This document shows, in pieces, positions 11,290 to 24,497 of a stretch of 64,000 nucleotides of DNA (position 1 is the stretch's first letter; each line of letters starts with the position of its first letter). Below the pieces are notes generated by a model. The model was not told the origin of the DNA. It did not search any database and saw only the letters and a program-made list of their open reading frames with translations. The DNA lies in assembly GCF_010731655.1 (NCBI RefSeq), contig NZ_AP022619.1, positions 806,001 to 870,000 on the forward strand. Direction: 5' to 3'. The position numbers and the translations under genes were made by a program. The DNA comes from Mycobacterium paraseoulense. GTDB taxonomy: Bacteria; Actinomycetota; Actinomycetes; Mycobacteriales; Mycobacteriaceae.

Positions 11290-11542
11290 CGATTGCTAAT
11301 CTGCCTGCCAGCCCCGCGCGGCGACGCGAGCGACGCGGCAGGCCGGCGGGGGGAAGGCGGGCACTCGGTCTTCCGATCGTCGGGTGGGGGGCACATCGCA
11401 GACCTATGCGCGGTACCGTCGACACATCGACACTTGAAGGCACCGGTTTCGGTAATCGGCAGTACCGGGCGGAGAAACCCAGCGAGCAGCCGGCCGAGCG
11501 GCCCGGTCAGACAACGCCACAGCGGCCAGTGAGGAGCAGCGC

Positions 11543-12013
11543 GTGACGGATATGGACAACGACCAGACCTCTGACGAAGTCACGGTGGAGACGACCTCGG
11601 TCTTCCGTGCCGACTTCCTCAATGAACTCGACGCCCCCGCGCAGGCGGGCACCGAGAGTGCGGTATCCGGGGTGGAAGGCCTCCCGGCGGGCTCGGCGCT
11701 GTTGGTCGTCAAGCGGGGGCCGAACGCCGGGTCGCGCTTCTTGCTCGACCAGCCCATCACGTCGGCCGGCCGGCATCCCGACAGCGACATCTTCCTCGAC
11801 GACGTCACCGTCAGCCGCCGCCACGCCGAATTCAGGTTGGAAAACAACGAATTCAGCGTGGTCGATGTCGGTAGCCTTAACGGGACCTACGTCAACCGGG
11901 AGCCCGTCGACTCGGCGGTGCTCGCCAACGGCGACGAGGTGCAGATCGGCAAGTTCCGCTTGGTGTTTTTGACCGGGCCCAAGCAGGGTGAGGATGGAGG
12001 ATCCGGAGGCTAG
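11543..12013 (+). CDS. garA: FHA-domain regulator GarA
   Basis: A 156-residue protein made of a phospho-acceptor N-terminus and a forkhead-associated domain ([22 protein letters not shown], then SLNGTYVN). The motif [11 protein letters not shown] contains Thr17 and Thr18, the counterparts of the PknG and PknB sites. When unphosphorylated, GarA binds and controls 2-oxoglutarate dehydrogenase, the NAD-dependent glutamate dehydrogenase and glutamate synthase. The GTG start has GAGGAG six bases upstream. The stop codon overlaps the start of the following MerR gene by one base. The 253 bases upstream hold no convincing gene. Confidence 0.96.
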   Translation: MTDMDNDQTSDEVTVETTSVFRADFLNELDAPAQAGTESAVSGVEGLPAGSALLVVKRGPNAGSRFLLDQPITSAGRHPDSDIFLDDVTVSRRHAEFRLENNEFSVVDVGSLNGTYVNREPVDSAVLANGDEVQIGKFRLVFLTGPKQGEDGGSGG

Positions 12014-12768
12014 TGAGCGCACCCGATAGCCCGGCACTGGCCGGGATGTCGATCGGGACGGTCCTGGAAATGTTGCGGCCGGACTTTCCCGATGTCACGA
12101 TCTCCAAGATTCGCTTCTTGGAGGCCGAGGGACTGGTCACGCCACAGCGCGCCGCGTCCGGCTATCGGAGATTCACCGCATACGACTGCGCCCGGTTGCG
12201 TTTCATCCTGACCGCGCAGCGCGAGCATTACCTGCCGCTCAAGGTCATCCGGGCACAGTTGGACGCCCAACCCGACGGGGAGCTACCGCCCTTCGGCTCG
12301 CCCTACGCGACGCCGCGCCTGGTGTCGGTGGCGGGGATCGGGGAGACCGAACCGGGCCCCGGCGCCGGATCCGATACGGCCGCGGTGGCCCCGTCGAGCA
12401 TCCGGCTGAGTCGCGAAGACCTGCTGGAGCGCTCCGGGGTGGGCGACGAGCTGTTGACGGCGCTGTTGAAGGCGGGGGTGATCACCACCGGCCCGGGCGG
12501 CTTCTTCGACGAGCACGCCGTCGTCATCCTGCAATGCGCGCGGGCGCTGTCGGACTACGGGGTGGAGCCGCGGCATCTGCGCGCTTTCCGCTCGGCGGCC
12601 GACCGGCAATCGGACCTGATCGCCCAAATCGCCGGGCCGGTAGTCAAAGCCGACAAGGCCGGCGCCCGCGATCGCGCCGACGACTTGGCCCGCGAGGTGG
12701 CGGCCCTTGCCATCACCTTGCACACGTCGTTGATCAAATCCGCCGTTCGCGACGTTCTGCATCGCTGA
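12013..12768 (+). CDS. MerR-family transcriptional regulator
   Basis: A 251-residue protein with an N-terminal MerR winged helix ([20 protein letters not shown], then the [20 protein letters not shown] wing region) and a longer C-terminal effector or dimerisation part without metal-binding Cys residues. The H37Rv equivalent is Rv1828. Its GTG start shares one base with the garA stop, so it is probably co-translated with garA. The ligand and target genes are not evident. Confidence 0.88.
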   Translation: MSAPDSPALAGMSIGTVLEMLRPDFPDVTISKIRFLEAEGLVTPQRAASGYRRFTAYDCARLRFILTAQREHYLPLKVIRAQLDAQPDGELPPFGSPYATPRLVSVAGIGETEPGPGAGSDTAAVAPSSIRLSREDLLERSGVGDELLTALLKAGVITTGPGGFFDEHAVVILQCARALSDYGVEPRHLRAFRSAADRQSDLIAQIAGPVVKADKAGARDRADDLAREVAALAITLHTSLIKSAVRDVLHR

Positions 12769-12873
12769 GGACTAGACTTCGTCGATAGCTTGGTTTTCGG
12801 CGGCACAGCGAGAATTCGGCGTCGTCGTTGCGCCAAGAACCGACACGGCAGCATATGCGGAGGGCAGACACAA

Positions 12874-13368
12874 ATGGGCGAAGTTCGTGTTGTCGGCATT
12901 CGCGTGGAGCAGCCGCAGAACCAGCCTGTCCTGTTACTGCGCGAGACCGACGGCGACCGATACCTGCCGATCTGGATCGGTCAATCCGAGGCTGCCGCCA
13001 TCGCGCTCGAGCAGCAAGGGGTCGAGCCGCCCCGCCCGCTGACACACGATCTGATCAGAGATGTCATTGCCGCGCTTGGCCATTCGCTGAAAGAGGTGCG
13101 AATCGTCGACCTGCAAGAGGGCACCTTCTACGCCGATCTGGTCTTCGACCGCAACATCACCGTGTCGGCGCGACCCTCGGATTCGGTCGCCATAGCGCTG
13201 CGGGTGGGCGTTCCCATCTACGTCGAGGAGGCCGTGCTGGCCCAGGCCGGCCTGCTGATCCCCGACGAGACCGACGAAGAGGGGGGCACCACCGTCCGCG
13301 AGGACGAGGTGGAGAAGTTCAAGGAATTTCTCGACAGCGTGTCTCCCGACGATTTCAAGGCCACCTAG
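12874..13368 (+). CDS. DUF151 (bifunctional nuclease domain) protein
   Basis: A 164-residue protein spanned by the BFN/DUF151 domain, recognisable from LPIWIGQSEAAAIALEQQG, RPLTHDL and RPSDSVAIALR. The family is named for a plant bifunctional nuclease, but for bacterial members the activity is not firmly known. The gene sits between two MerR regulators, an order conserved in H37Rv (Rv1828-Rv1830). A GC-rich hairpin follows the stop codon. Confidence 0.9.
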   Translation: MGEVRVVGIRVEQPQNQPVLLLRETDGDRYLPIWIGQSEAAAIALEQQGVEPPRPLTHDLIRDVIAALGHSLKEVRIVDLQEGTFYADLVFDRNITVSARPSDSVAIALRVGVPIYVEEAVLAQAGLLIPDETDEEGGTTVREDEVEKFKEFLDSVSPDDFKAT

Positions 13369-13376
13369 TCGGTTTT

Positions 13377-13397
13377 GCGGGCCGTTTGCCGGCCCGT
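13377..13397 (+). terminator. Hairpin after the DUF151 gene
   Basis: CGGGCCG and CGGCCCG form a perfect 7-bp stem with a TTTGC loop, starting 9 bases after the stop codon. There is no T-run after it, which is common for mycobacterial terminators. The rest of 13398-13673 holds no gene that I can see, only the leader of the next regulator. Confidence 0.5.
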
Positions 13398-13673
13398 CGC
13401 GCGCCGTCCGAGGGGCATGGCGGGGCGCCCCGTACGCGTACTACCCTGGACGTCGACATCACGGATCCGTCTCAACTGGCGTCGGGATGTCGACACGCCT
13501 GGCGGATAGCGCGCCCAGTTGGCCCGGCGGCGGCCATACTTTGATCACGACTTAAGGGTGCGGTAGCTATCGAACAGCGTAAGCTCTCTAGCACTCGGGC
13601 CCGAGCAAACGTGGCTGCGACGCAGCCAGTGACGCAGCTGGAAACGAAAGCGCGATCGGCGAGAGGAAGCACC

Positions 13674-14279
13674 GTGAGCGAGCAGCCACGCCAAGAACAG
13701 CTGGACCTAGCTGACCACGCGACCCCCGCACCGGAAGCACCCGTGCAGCCCGGGCTGTTCCCCGACGACTCCGTCCCCGACGAGCTGGTCGGCTACCGCG
13801 GCCCCAGCGCGTGCCAGATCGCCGGTATCACCTACCGCCAGCTGGACTACTGGGCGCGCACGTCGCTGGTGGTGCCGTCGATCCGCAGCGCGGCGGGCTC
13901 GGGCAGCCAGCGGCTCTACTCGTTCAAGGACATCCTGGTGCTCAAGATCGTCAAGCGGCTGCTCGACACCGGGATCTCGCTGCACAACATCAGGGTTGCT
14001 GTCGACCACCTGCGCCAGCGCGGCGTGCAGGACCTGGCCAACATCACGTTGTTCTCCGACGGCACCACGGTTTACGAATGCACGTCGGCCGAAGAGGTCG
14101 TCGACCTGCTGCAGGGCGGGCAGGGCGTGTTCGGCATCGCGGTGTCCGGCGCCATGCGGGAGCTGACCGGCGTGATCGCCGACTTCCCCGGCGAGCGGGC
14201 CGACGGGGGCGAGTCGATCGCCGCGCCGGAAGACGAGCTGGCCTCCCGGCGCAAGCACCGCGACCGCAAGATCGGCTGA
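13674..14279 (+). CDS. MerR-family regulator (Rv1830/ResR type)
   Basis: A protein of about 201 residues with a MerR helix-turn-helix ([20 protein letters not shown], then [20 protein letters not shown]) and a conserved C-terminus ending [10 protein letters not shown]. The H37Rv counterpart Rv1830 (ResR/McdR) has been linked to growth, division and drug-tolerance phenotypes. The GTG at 13674 was chosen because GAGAGGAAG lies just upstream. In-frame GTG codons at 13629 and 13611 would give longer forms, and 13629 matches the annotated H37Rv start better, so the N-terminus is uncertain. It ends just before the glycine riboswitch. Confidence 0.88.
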   Translation: MSEQPRQEQLDLADHATPAPEAPVQPGLFPDDSVPDELVGYRGPSACQIAGITYRQLDYWARTSLVVPSIRSAAGSGSQRLYSFKDILVLKIVKRLLDTGISLHNIRVAVDHLRQRGVQDLANITLFSDGTTVYECTSAEEVVDLLQGGQGVFGIAVSGAMRELTGVIADFPGERADGGESIAAPEDELASRRKHRDRKIG

Positions 14280-14323
14280 GCGGACCGGCGCGGCCCGGCC
14301 GGGTAAACTGGGTCACGCATCGC

Positions 14324-14546
14324 ACTCGTGCGGGAGAGTTTCGTGGCGGCCAGCCACGGACGCCGAAGGAGCAACACCTCTCCGCTAACCTCTCAGGCAC
14401 CCGGACCGCGCGGGTTAACGATGCCTCTGGAAAGCGGTGCCGACCCCTCGCGGGTCAGCACCCGCCGATGGGGAAAGGCGCTCAGACACCAACGGGCGCC
14501 GAATCTCTCAGGCGCCCGGCGAACGGGTGAAGACAGAGGGAGAGGG
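14324..14546 (+). ncRNA. Tandem glycine riboswitch (two aptamers)
   Basis: The first aptamer runs from about 14330 to 14440 and shows the hallmark GCGGGAGAG, CGCCGAAGGAGCAA, CTCTCAGGCACC and CTCTGGAAAG elements. The second, from about 14453 to 14546, shows CGCCGATGGGGAAAG, AATCTCTCAGGCGCC and GACAGAGGGAGAG. The linker is short, as usual for the cooperative tandem form. It ends about 45 bases before the GTG start of gcvP and, by family precedent, turns on expression when glycine is abundant. It fills the 311-base gap between the MerR gene and gcvP. I do not see a protein gene in it. Confidence 0.93.
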
Positions 14547-14590
14547 CGGTAGTCCTCTGCCTTGTCGATGCCACACCCAGGAGTTCGCCA

Positions 14591-17425
<2,835 letters not shown>

Positions 17426-17435
17426 ATCCGCGTGG

Positions 17436-17449
17436 CCCGCGCAGGCGGG
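17436..17449. terminator. Hairpin between convergent gcvP and dehalogenase genes
   Basis: CCCGC-GCAG-GCGGG lies in the 24-base gap between the two converging stop codons. It could end transcription from both sides. No T-run is present. Confidence 0.4.
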
Positions 17450-18310
17450 TCAGCCGAAACGCTCGACGATGGCCGCCGCAATTTGATCGGGCGCGTCCTC
17501 CTGGATGAAGTGCTTGGCCTTGGGCAGTTCGACCAGGACATGGTCGGGAAACGCGGCGCGCATGCGCGGAAGGGTGGGGCCGGGGCGGAACGCGAAGTCC
17601 TTCATCCCCCAGACGAACAGGGCGGGTTTGGCACCCAGCTTGGCCGGCACTTCCCGGGCGAGTCGCGCCAGTAGCGGGGCGGCGGCCAGGATCTGCTTGG
17701 GCATCTCCGCGACGCCTCTGCGGGCCTCGGGGCTGGGCTGCACCGCCCGGTAATGCTGCATCACCGCGTCGCTGGGTCGATGCTCGGTGCCCGCCGGGAT
17801 GAGGCGTTCGACGAAGAAGTTGCGGTGCAGGATCGCGTATTGCAGCGGCGGACTGGACATCACCCGGCTGAACATCTTCGTCGTGAATTCGTCGGTGGGC
17901 CAAAACCAGGTGTTGCCGAGGATCACCCCGCGCACCCGGTCGGCACGCTCCACCGCGACCGCCATGCTGACGGGGCCGCCCCAGTCCTGGCCCATCGTCA
18001 CGAAGTCGTCCAGGCCGAGATGGTCGACCAACTCGCCGACCACCCGGGCGTGCTCGTCGACCTTATAGCCGAACCCCGCGGGTCGATCGGAAAGCCCGAA
18101 CCCCAGATAGTCCGGCGCGATGCAGCGGAACCGGTCACGCAGCGCGATGACGATGTTGCGGTACAGGAAGCTCCACGTCGGGTTGCCGTGGCACAGCAGG
18201 AGCGGCGGGCCGTCACCCTCGTCGATGTAGTGCATGCGTCCCTGCGAGCTGTCGAACCAGCGCGACTGGAACGGATAGAGCGTGGGGTCGGGGGTGAAAT
18301 CGATGCTCAT
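17450..18310 (-). CDS. dhmA: Haloalkane dehalogenase-like alpha/beta hydrolase
   Basis: A 286-residue alpha/beta hydrolase. It has the oxyanion and halide segment HGNPTWSFLYR, the nucleophile elbow GQDWGG (Asp109 followed by the halide-binding Trp110), and the catalytic His267 in KAKHFIQED. Together these are the pattern of haloalkane dehalogenases, which hydrolyse carbon-halogen bonds. The physiological substrate in mycobacteria is unknown. It corresponds to Rv1833c and converges on gcvP. The gene symbol is by analogy with M. avium DhmA and should be treated as tentative. Confidence 0.87.
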   Translation of the reverse strand: MSIDFTPDPTLYPFQSRWFDSSQGRMHYIDEGDGPPLLLCHGNPTWSFLYRNIVIALRDRFRCIAPDYLGFGLSDRPAGFGYKVDEHARVVGELVDHLGLDDFVTMGQDWGGPVSMAVAVERADRVRGVILGNTWFWPTDEFTTKMFSRVMSSPPLQYAILHRNFFVERLIPAGTEHRPSDAVMQHYRAVQPSPEARRGVAEMPKQILAAAPLLARLAREVPAKLGAKPALFVWGMKDFAFRPGPTLPRMRAAFPDHVLVELPKAKHFIQEDAPDQIAAAIVERFG

Positions 18311-18376
18311 GGCGCTCCTTCGGTAGCGCTCACGATGCTAGGCGCCGACGGTGACAACACCGATCTCGTGGTGTTT

Positions 18377-19630
18377 TCAGTACCTGCCGAAGGCCAGGGC
18401 GACGTTGTGGCCGCCGAACCCGAATGAATTGTTGATGGCGTACTGGTAGTTGCCCGGCCGCGGCTTCCCCGCCACCACGTCCAAATCGATCTGGGGGTCC
18501 AGGTTCTCCAGGTTCAACGTCGGCGGGACGACCTGGTCGCGCAGCGCCAGCACGGTCAGGATCGACTCCACCGCGCCGACCGCGCCGACCGAATGCCCGA
18601 GCGCGGATTTGGGCGCGTACACCGCCGGCTTGTTGGCGCCCAGCGCGTTGTTGATGGCCTTGCCCTCGGCCAGGTCACCGATCTGCGTTCCGGTGGCGTG
18701 GGCGTTGACGTGGTCGATGTCGTCGGGTGTGAGGCCCGCGAGCTGGATGGCGCGCGTCATCGCGTGCCCGGCGCGCTTCCCGCTCGGGTCCGGCGCCACC
18801 ATGTGGTAGCCGTCGGAGGTCACGCCGGCCCCCATCAGCCGGGCCAGGATGCGGGCGCCGCGCGCCTTGGCGTGTTCCTCGGTCTCGAGCACCATCAGGG
18901 CGCCGGCCTCGCCGAACACGAAACCGTCGCGGTCCTTGTCGAACGGGCGGCAGGCCCCGGCCGGATTCGCGTTGTTCGTCGACATCACGATCCGCATGTT
19001 CGCGAAGGCGGCGATGGGCACGGCCTCGATCCGGGTCTCGACGCCCCCGCAGATCGCGACGTCGGCCTCCCCGAAAACGATGGCCTGCCAGGCGCGGGCG
19101 ATCGCCTCCGAGCCCGACGCGCACGCCGACACCGGTGTCATCACCCCGGCCCTGGCGTGCCGTTCCAGCCCCACCGCCTGGGCGGCGGCGTCGGGCATGT
19201 ACTTGCTGACAGCCAGCGGCGAGACCGCCCTGACGCCGCGGGCGCGCAGGGTGTCGCGGGTGAACACCAGCTCCTCGCCCGAACCGAATCCGGTGCCGAT
19301 GGACACCAGCAGGCGATTGTGGTCGACCTCGGGGGCGCCGGCGTTCTCCCACGCCCGGCGGTTGACGACGGCGGACATTCTCGCCAGGTAGCCCGTCCGG
19401 CGCAGCTCGGCCGGATTCAGCTCGCTGTCGAATTCCTCCAACAGGTGCCCGCCGATGCGGACCGGCAGGTCGAACTCCTCCACGAACGGGTCGTCGAGCT
19501 CACGGATTCCGCTTTGGCAGTCGAGCAACAGCTTCCAGGTGGTCTCCGTATCGGTGGCCAATGCGGTGGTCATCGCCATCCCCGTGACGACGACGTTCGG
19601 AAGCGCCTGCCCAGTAATCAGATTCGTCAT
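18377..19630 (-). CDS. KasB-like 3-oxoacyl-ACP synthase (stand-alone paralogue)
   Basis: A 417-residue beta-ketoacyl-ACP synthase that reads like mycobacterial KasB over its whole length. Catalytic residues are Cys170 (VSACASG), His311 (NAHATGT), Lys341 and His346 ([12 protein letters not shown]). KasA and KasB extend meromycolate chains in FAS-II. The usual kasA-kasB operon with fabD, acpM and accD6 is not around this copy. It sits between a dehalogenase and a VWA protein, where H37Rv has lipZ and Rv1835c (from memory). It is therefore probably a paralogue rather than kasB itself. No acyl carrier protein or dehydratase is nearby. Confidence 0.88.
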   Translation of the reverse strand: MTNLITGQALPNVVVTGMAMTTALATDTETTWKLLLDCQSGIRELDDPFVEEFDLPVRIGGHLLEEFDSELNPAELRRTGYLARMSAVVNRRAWENAGAPEVDHNRLLVSIGTGFGSGEELVFTRDTLRARGVRAVSPLAVSKYMPDAAAQAVGLERHARAGVMTPVSACASGSEAIARAWQAIVFGEADVAICGGVETRIEAVPIAAFANMRIVMSTNNANPAGACRPFDKDRDGFVFGEAGALMVLETEEHAKARGARILARLMGAGVTSDGYHMVAPDPSGKRAGHAMTRAIQLAGLTPDDIDHVNAHATGTQIGDLAEGKAINNALGANKPAVYAPKSALGHSVGAVGAVESILTVLALRDQVVPPTLNLENLDPQIDLDVVAGKPRPGNYQYAINNSFGFGGHNVALAFGRY

Positions 19631-19865
19631 TGCGTTCGTGGATCATCCTTTCGCAGCGCCACCGGGACCCTCGTCACGGACCCGCGCGTCGTCAAGGCGC
19701 CCCCAGGTTGGACACGAGGGCGCTCAATTCCGGAACCTCGCACTGCTCCCCATAGCGTGGGCCGTGGAATCAACCTCGATCGAGCCTAGCCCCAAGTTGC
19801 GGTCGCGACCGTGAAGACCCCGCGCGAAGTTCGCTTACGGTCCTTACCGCGAGCGTAGTCAGACG

Positions 19866-21905
19866 TCAGCTCAGAAAGGCATTGATGGCCGCGGCGAGGT
19901 CGGGGGACGCCGACGTGGCGAGGTTCTGGTAGCCACCGCCGCTGAGCCGGGCGACGGCTTCCCACGTTGCGCGGTCCGGGTCGCCGCCGAAGTCGATGAC
20001 GTTCACCGCGATCGGTTTGGCCGGGTCGGCGCTCTTGCGGATGAAATCCTGCAACCCCGGGCCGTCCAGGCTTTGGTCGGTGTGCGGGCCCGCCGTGACG
20101 ACCAATATCGAATTCGTCTGCCCCGCACGGTAATTCGCCTGCACGTCTTGGTAGATCATCCGCAGGGTGGTGAACGACACCGCGCCGCCGGGCGACGAGT
20201 ACTGCTTATCCAACGCGGCCGCCAGCGCCGCCGGACGCGGCTGGCCGTTGACGGGGTCGCCCAGCGGCCCACCGGGCACCTCGGACCGACCCTCATGACC
20301 GTCGAACGTCCACAACCCCACCACGGCGGTGGGCGGCAACGCCTTGATCTTGTCCTCAAGCGCCGCGATCACGTTCGCCAGCCGGGACTTCCCGCCTTCC
20401 TGGCCGGGCATCGACTGGTCGAGCATGATGGTCGCCGCCAGCCCGCTCGACGGAGCCGCCATCGCCTCGGCCAGGGTGGCGCGCATCGCGTCATCACCCA
20501 CCGACAACGTCGGCGGCAGCGCTGGGAACGTGGTGACCGGGCTGCTCGGCGGCGTGACGCCGTCGACCCGGAAGCCGGCCTTGGCCAGCTTGGCGAGTTG
20601 GTCGGGCTTGCGCATGAAGTGGGCGAACTCGCTGGCCGCCGAGGTCTGCTCCCGGGTCAGCCACGAGCCGCTCAGCAGCACCGTGGGGTAGTCGGCGACC
20701 GGAACGGGTCCCTGCGGTAGCCAGGAAGCCAACGCGCCCTTGGCGTCTGGCAGCGACTGCCCGCGCTGGAACAGTTGCTGCTCGGTGGTGATCACCGCGT
20801 GCACCGGCGCGGTCGCCGGGTCACCGGGCTTGAGCAGCGCGTTCATCGCCTCGGTCAGCGAGTTGTCGGCCAGTTTGGGTTGGGCGCTCAGCAACGTGCG
20901 GACCGCGCCGGTGCCCTGTGTCGCGGGTGCGCCGGGGGGCACCGTGCCCGCCGCTACCGCTTCCCCGGCCAGGAACGCCGCGTCGCCGTTGCCGTTCGTC
21001 GGCACGGCCAGCCGCAGCGACCCCCACGCCGGCAGGTTCAGGCCGGCCAGCCCGGTGGGGTTGGTCTGCAGCCCGGGCAGCGCCGCCCAGTTCTGGCTGC
21101 CGAGGGCTGACGCGAGTTCCGGCCGGACGGCCAGTACCACCGGCGACGTCACCAGCGAGCGGCTGTCGGTGATCGTCTTCTGCGCCGTTGCCCCGGCGAG
21201 CCGCGCGGTCGAGACCGAGCTGCCCGGGATCCACAACGCCGGCTGCCCACCCAACTCGGCAGGCCACTTGCCGATGAAACCGTTCAGGACGGCGTCGGAG
21301 CCCGCCGGTTTGACGCTTACCTCCATGCAGTGGTCGCCGACGGGGCCGGCCGAGGAGTTGTAGCTTTCCGCGAACTGCCGCACCGCGTCGGCGATCGACG
21401 GGTCGGCGACGACGGCGACCGTCTCCTTGCCGCCCACGCAGCGCCCGGCGGCCCTGTGCGAGCGGTCGGACAGCGCGTCACCGAAGAAGCTCCACAGGAT
21501 CACGGTGCCCACCACCACGATGACGGCGACGAGGGCCACGATCACGCCGATGCTGACCCCGCGGCGCCCGCCCTCGCTGCGATGACCGCCGCGCCAATCG
21601 CCGAGTCCGCGGTGGCCGCGGCTGAACATCGACGGCGAGGAGGCCGGCGGCTCCGACGCCGCCGGCCCCGGCCGCCGCGGCGGGAAGTCCGGGTACTCGT
21701 CGGCGGTGCCGTCTTCGAACGCGTCCTCGGCGTAGAGGTCTTCCCCGGTGGAGTAGTCGTCGGCCGAGAGGTCCTCGTCGGGCGGATAGTGACCCTCGTC
21801 CGGGTAGTCGTCGGCGACGGAGTCCGGGTGATGGTCGTCCGTCTCCCCGCTTCGGTAGGGCTCGTCGGCGGAGTCCTCAGGGTCGGGCAAACTGTGCCTA
21901 CCCAT
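19866..21905 (-). CDS. Membrane-anchored substrate-binding/VWA-domain protein
   Basis: A 679-residue protein. Its N-terminal 110 residues are acidic and low in complexity (many Asp, Glu, Tyr, Pro). One transmembrane helix follows at about residues 118-140 (VSIGVIVALVAVIVVVGTVILW), then an extracellular solute-binding-like domain, and at the C-terminus a von Willebrand A domain. The metal site of that domain is degenerate (MLDQSMPGQEGGKSR instead of DxSxS). It corresponds to Rv1836c, whose function is not established. It is separated from glcB by 108 bases and from the downstream KasB-like gene by 235 bases with no clear gene. Confidence 0.87.
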   Translation of the reverse strand: MGRHSLPDPEDSADEPYRSGETDDHHPDSVADDYPDEGHYPPDEDLSADDYSTGEDLYAEDAFEDGTADEYPDFPPRRPGPAASEPPASSPSMFSRGHRGLGDWRGGHRSEGGRRGVSIGVIVALVAVIVVVGTVILWSFFGDALSDRSHRAAGRCVGGKETVAVVADPSIADAVRQFAESYNSSAGPVGDHCMEVSVKPAGSDAVLNGFIGKWPAELGGQPALWIPGSSVSTARLAGATAQKTITDSRSLVTSPVVLAVRPELASALGSQNWAALPGLQTNPTGLAGLNLPAWGSLRLAVPTNGNGDAAFLAGEAVAAGTVPPGAPATQGTGAVRTLLSAQPKLADNSLTEAMNALLKPGDPATAPVHAVITTEQQLFQRGQSLPDAKGALASWLPQGPVPVADYPTVLLSGSWLTREQTSAASEFAHFMRKPDQLAKLAKAGFRVDGVTPPSSPVTTFPALPPTLSVGDDAMRATLAEAMAAPSSGLAATIMLDQSMPGQEGGKSRLANVIAALEDKIKALPPTAVVGLWTFDGHEGRSEVPGGPLGDPVNGQPRPAALAAALDKQYSSPGGAVSFTTLRMIYQDVQANYRAGQTNSILVVTAGPHTDQSLDGPGLQDFIRKSADPAKPIAVNVIDFGGDPDRATWEAVARLSGGGYQNLATSASPDLAAAINAFLS

Positions 21906-22013
21906 AGTGGTGCCCGTCGCCTTTCCGTTGATCCGTCCGACTTGTCGTCAACCCGCCGCTGATCTTAGTCACCTGCGGGATCGATGCGTGGCGAGCCCGA
22001 TCAACGCCCGAAC

Positions 22014-24218
22014 TCAATGTGATTGCGCCGCGCGAGCCTTGGCTTCGCGCCGGCGGCGATGCAGGATCGGCTCGGTGTAGCCGTTGGGCTGCTGCGTCCC
22101 GGTCAGGATCAGGTCCTGGGCGGCCAGGAATGCCGGGCTGTCGTCGAAGTCGGGCGACATCGGCAGGTAGGCCGCATCCTTGGCGTTCTGCTCGTCCACC
22201 AGCGGCGCCATCCGCTCCAGGCTGGCCCGCACGTCCTCCTCGGTGATCACGCCGTGGCGCAGCCAGTTGGCCAGCAACTGGCTCGAGATCCGCAGCGTGG
22301 CACGGTCTTCCATGAGAGCCACGTCGTGAATGTCGGGCACCTTCGAGCAGCCGACGCCCTGGGCGACCCAGCGCACCACGTAGCCGAGGATCGACTGGCA
22401 GTTGTTGTCGACCTCCTCACGGATCTCCTCGGGAGCCCAGGCCAGTTCCTTGGCCAGCGGAATGGTCAGCAATTCCTCGATGCTGGTGCGCTTCTTGCCC
22501 GCCAGCTCCTCCTGCACGGCGCCGACGTCGACGTAGTGGTAGTGCATCGCGTGCAGGGTGGCCGCCGTCGGCGAGGGCACCCACGCGGTGGTCGCGCCCG
22601 CCTTGGGCTGGCCGATCTTCTGCTCGACCATGTCGGCCATCAGCTCGGTCATCGCCCACATGCCCTTGCCGATCTGCGCCTTGCCCTTGAAGCCGGCGGC
22701 CAGGCCGATGTCGACGTTGGCGTCCTCGTAGGCCTTGATCCACGTGGTGTTCTTCATGGCACCCTTGCGGATCATCGGGCCGGCCTCCATCGACGTGTGG
22801 ATCTCGTCGCCGGTGCGGTCCAGGAAGCCGGTGTTGATGAACACGACGCGGTCGGCCGCGGCCTTGATGCACGCCTTGAGGTTGACGGTGGTGCGCCGCT
22901 CCTCGTCCATGATGCCGACCTTGAGGGTGGCCTGCGGCAGGCCCAGGACGTCCTCGACGCGGCTGAACAACTCGCAGGTGAACGCGACCTCGTCGGGGCC
23001 GTGCATCTTGGGCTTGACGATGTAGATGGACCCGGTGCGACTGTTGACCAGCGGACCGTTCACGTCACCCGTCCTGAGCCCGTGGATCGCGGTCAGGCCG
23101 GTGAACAGCGCGTCCATGATGCCCTCGAACACCTCTATTTCTTCGTCGCCTTCGCTCCTGACTATGGCGTCGTTGGTCATCAGATGCCCGACGTTGCGGA
23201 CGAACAGCAGGCTGCGACCCGGCAGGGTCAGCTGGCCCTCGCCGTCGGGCGTGGTGTAGGTGCGGTCCTGGTTCAGCACCCGGGTGAAGGTCTTGCCGTC
23301 CTTGGCGACCTCTTCGGACAGGTCGCCCTTGTTCAGCCCGAGCCAGTTGCGGTAGCCCAGCACCTTGTCGTCGGCGTCGACGGCGGCCACCGAGTCCTCG
23401 AAGTCCATGATTGTGGTGACGGCCGATTCCAGGACCACGTCCTTGATGCCGGCGCGGTCGGTCTTGCCGACGGGCGACTCGGGGTCGACGAGGATCTCGA
23501 TGTGCAGGCCGTGATTGACCAGGAGCACCGACCAGTCGGGGGAGCCGAGCTCGCCGGCGTAACCGGCGAACTTCTCCGGGCTGGCCAGGCCGACGGAACC
23601 GTCGGCGGTCGCGACCTTCAGCCGGCCGCCTTCGACGGACAGTCCCGTCGCGTCGGCCCAGGAGCCGGCTTCCAGCGGCACCGCCTCGTCGAGGAAGTTG
23701 CGCGCGTAGGCGATGACCTTGTCGCCGCGAACCTTGTTGTAGCTGGTGCCCTTTTCGGCGCCGTCGCTCTCGGGGATGACGTCGGTTCCGTAGAGGGCGT
23801 CGTACAGCGACCCCCAGCGCGCGTTCGCCGCGTTCAGCGCGAACCGGGCGTTGAGCACCGGCACCACCAGCTGCGGGCCCGCGGTCGTGGTGATCTCGTC
23901 GTCGACACCCGAGGTCGTGATCGTGAAGTCCTCGGGTTCGGGCAGCAGATAACCGATTTCGGTGATGAACTGCCGGTACGCGTCGACGTCGAACGGCTCG
24001 ATCACGCGTTGCCGGTGCCACTTGTCGATCTGGGCCTGCAGCTCATCGCGGCGGTTCAGCAGGTCGCGGTTCTTCGGGGTGAGGTCGGTGACGACTTTGT
24101 CGACCCCGGCCCAGAAGCTGTCGGGGTCGATGTCGGTGCCGGGCAGGGCCTCGTTGTTCACGAAGTCGTAGAGCACTCGGGCGACGCGCAGGTTCCCCGC
24201 CGACACGCGATCAGTCAT
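22014..24218 (-). CDS. glcB: Malate synthase G
   Basis: A 734-residue malate synthase G, which condenses glyoxylate with acetyl-CoA to give malate in the glyoxylate shunt. The region [20 protein letters not shown] and the following [14 protein letters not shown] hold the Mg-binding and glyoxylate-binding residues. The ATG at 24216-24218 is preceded by GGAGGAGAAAC, an excellent ribosome-binding site, so a longer in-frame extension to 24395 is rejected. The 279 bases upstream, up to the CBS protein, contain no recognisable gene. The vapBC13 and PE_PGRS genes found there in H37Rv (from memory) are absent. Confidence 0.96.
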   Translation of the reverse strand: MTDRVSAGNLRVARVLYDFVNNEALPGTDIDPDSFWAGVDKVVTDLTPKNRDLLNRRDELQAQIDKWHRQRVIEPFDVDAYRQFITEIGYLLPEPEDFTITTSGVDDEITTTAGPQLVVPVLNARFALNAANARWGSLYDALYGTDVIPESDGAEKGTSYNKVRGDKVIAYARNFLDEAVPLEAGSWADATGLSVEGGRLKVATADGSVGLASPEKFAGYAGELGSPDWSVLLVNHGLHIEILVDPESPVGKTDRAGIKDVVLESAVTTIMDFEDSVAAVDADDKVLGYRNWLGLNKGDLSEEVAKDGKTFTRVLNQDRTYTTPDGEGQLTLPGRSLLFVRNVGHLMTNDAIVRSEGDEEIEVFEGIMDALFTGLTAIHGLRTGDVNGPLVNSRTGSIYIVKPKMHGPDEVAFTCELFSRVEDVLGLPQATLKVGIMDEERRTTVNLKACIKAAADRVVFINTGFLDRTGDEIHTSMEAGPMIRKGAMKNTTWIKAYEDANVDIGLAAGFKGKAQIGKGMWAMTELMADMVEQKIGQPKAGATTAWVPSPTAATLHAMHYHYVDVGAVQEELAGKKRTSIEELLTIPLAKELAWAPEEIREEVDNNCQSILGYVVRWVAQGVGCSKVPDIHDVALMEDRATLRISSQLLANWLRHGVITEEDVRASLERMAPLVDEQNAKDAAYLPMSPDFDDSPAFLAAQDLILTGTQQPNGYTEPILHRRRREAKARAAQSH

Positions 24219-24497
24219 GTTTCTCCTCCATAATGAAGCCTCTTCAAGCCGCCATTGGCTCGGAGCGGCAATGCCTTCAGCGTACCGAGCAGCAGCCCGG
24301 CGAGCGTATCCGCCCGATTTACCACACCAGGTCAGACCGCGCTGACAGCTGAAACCCATGCCGCTGCGGCGAGCCCGGGGATCAAGTCCCAGCAACGCCT
24401 CGACGCGCCGGTGATCCTGCGCCCTCCAGCACTTTCTTGACTGGTAGCCGTTGAAATCATACGGGCTCCCCGCCGACCGACCCGGCGACCAGTAGCC

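Noticed and set aside
24219-24395. Longer N-terminus for malate synthase
   Set aside because: The ATG at 24216-24218 has a near-perfect Shine-Dalgarno sequence and gives the family length.
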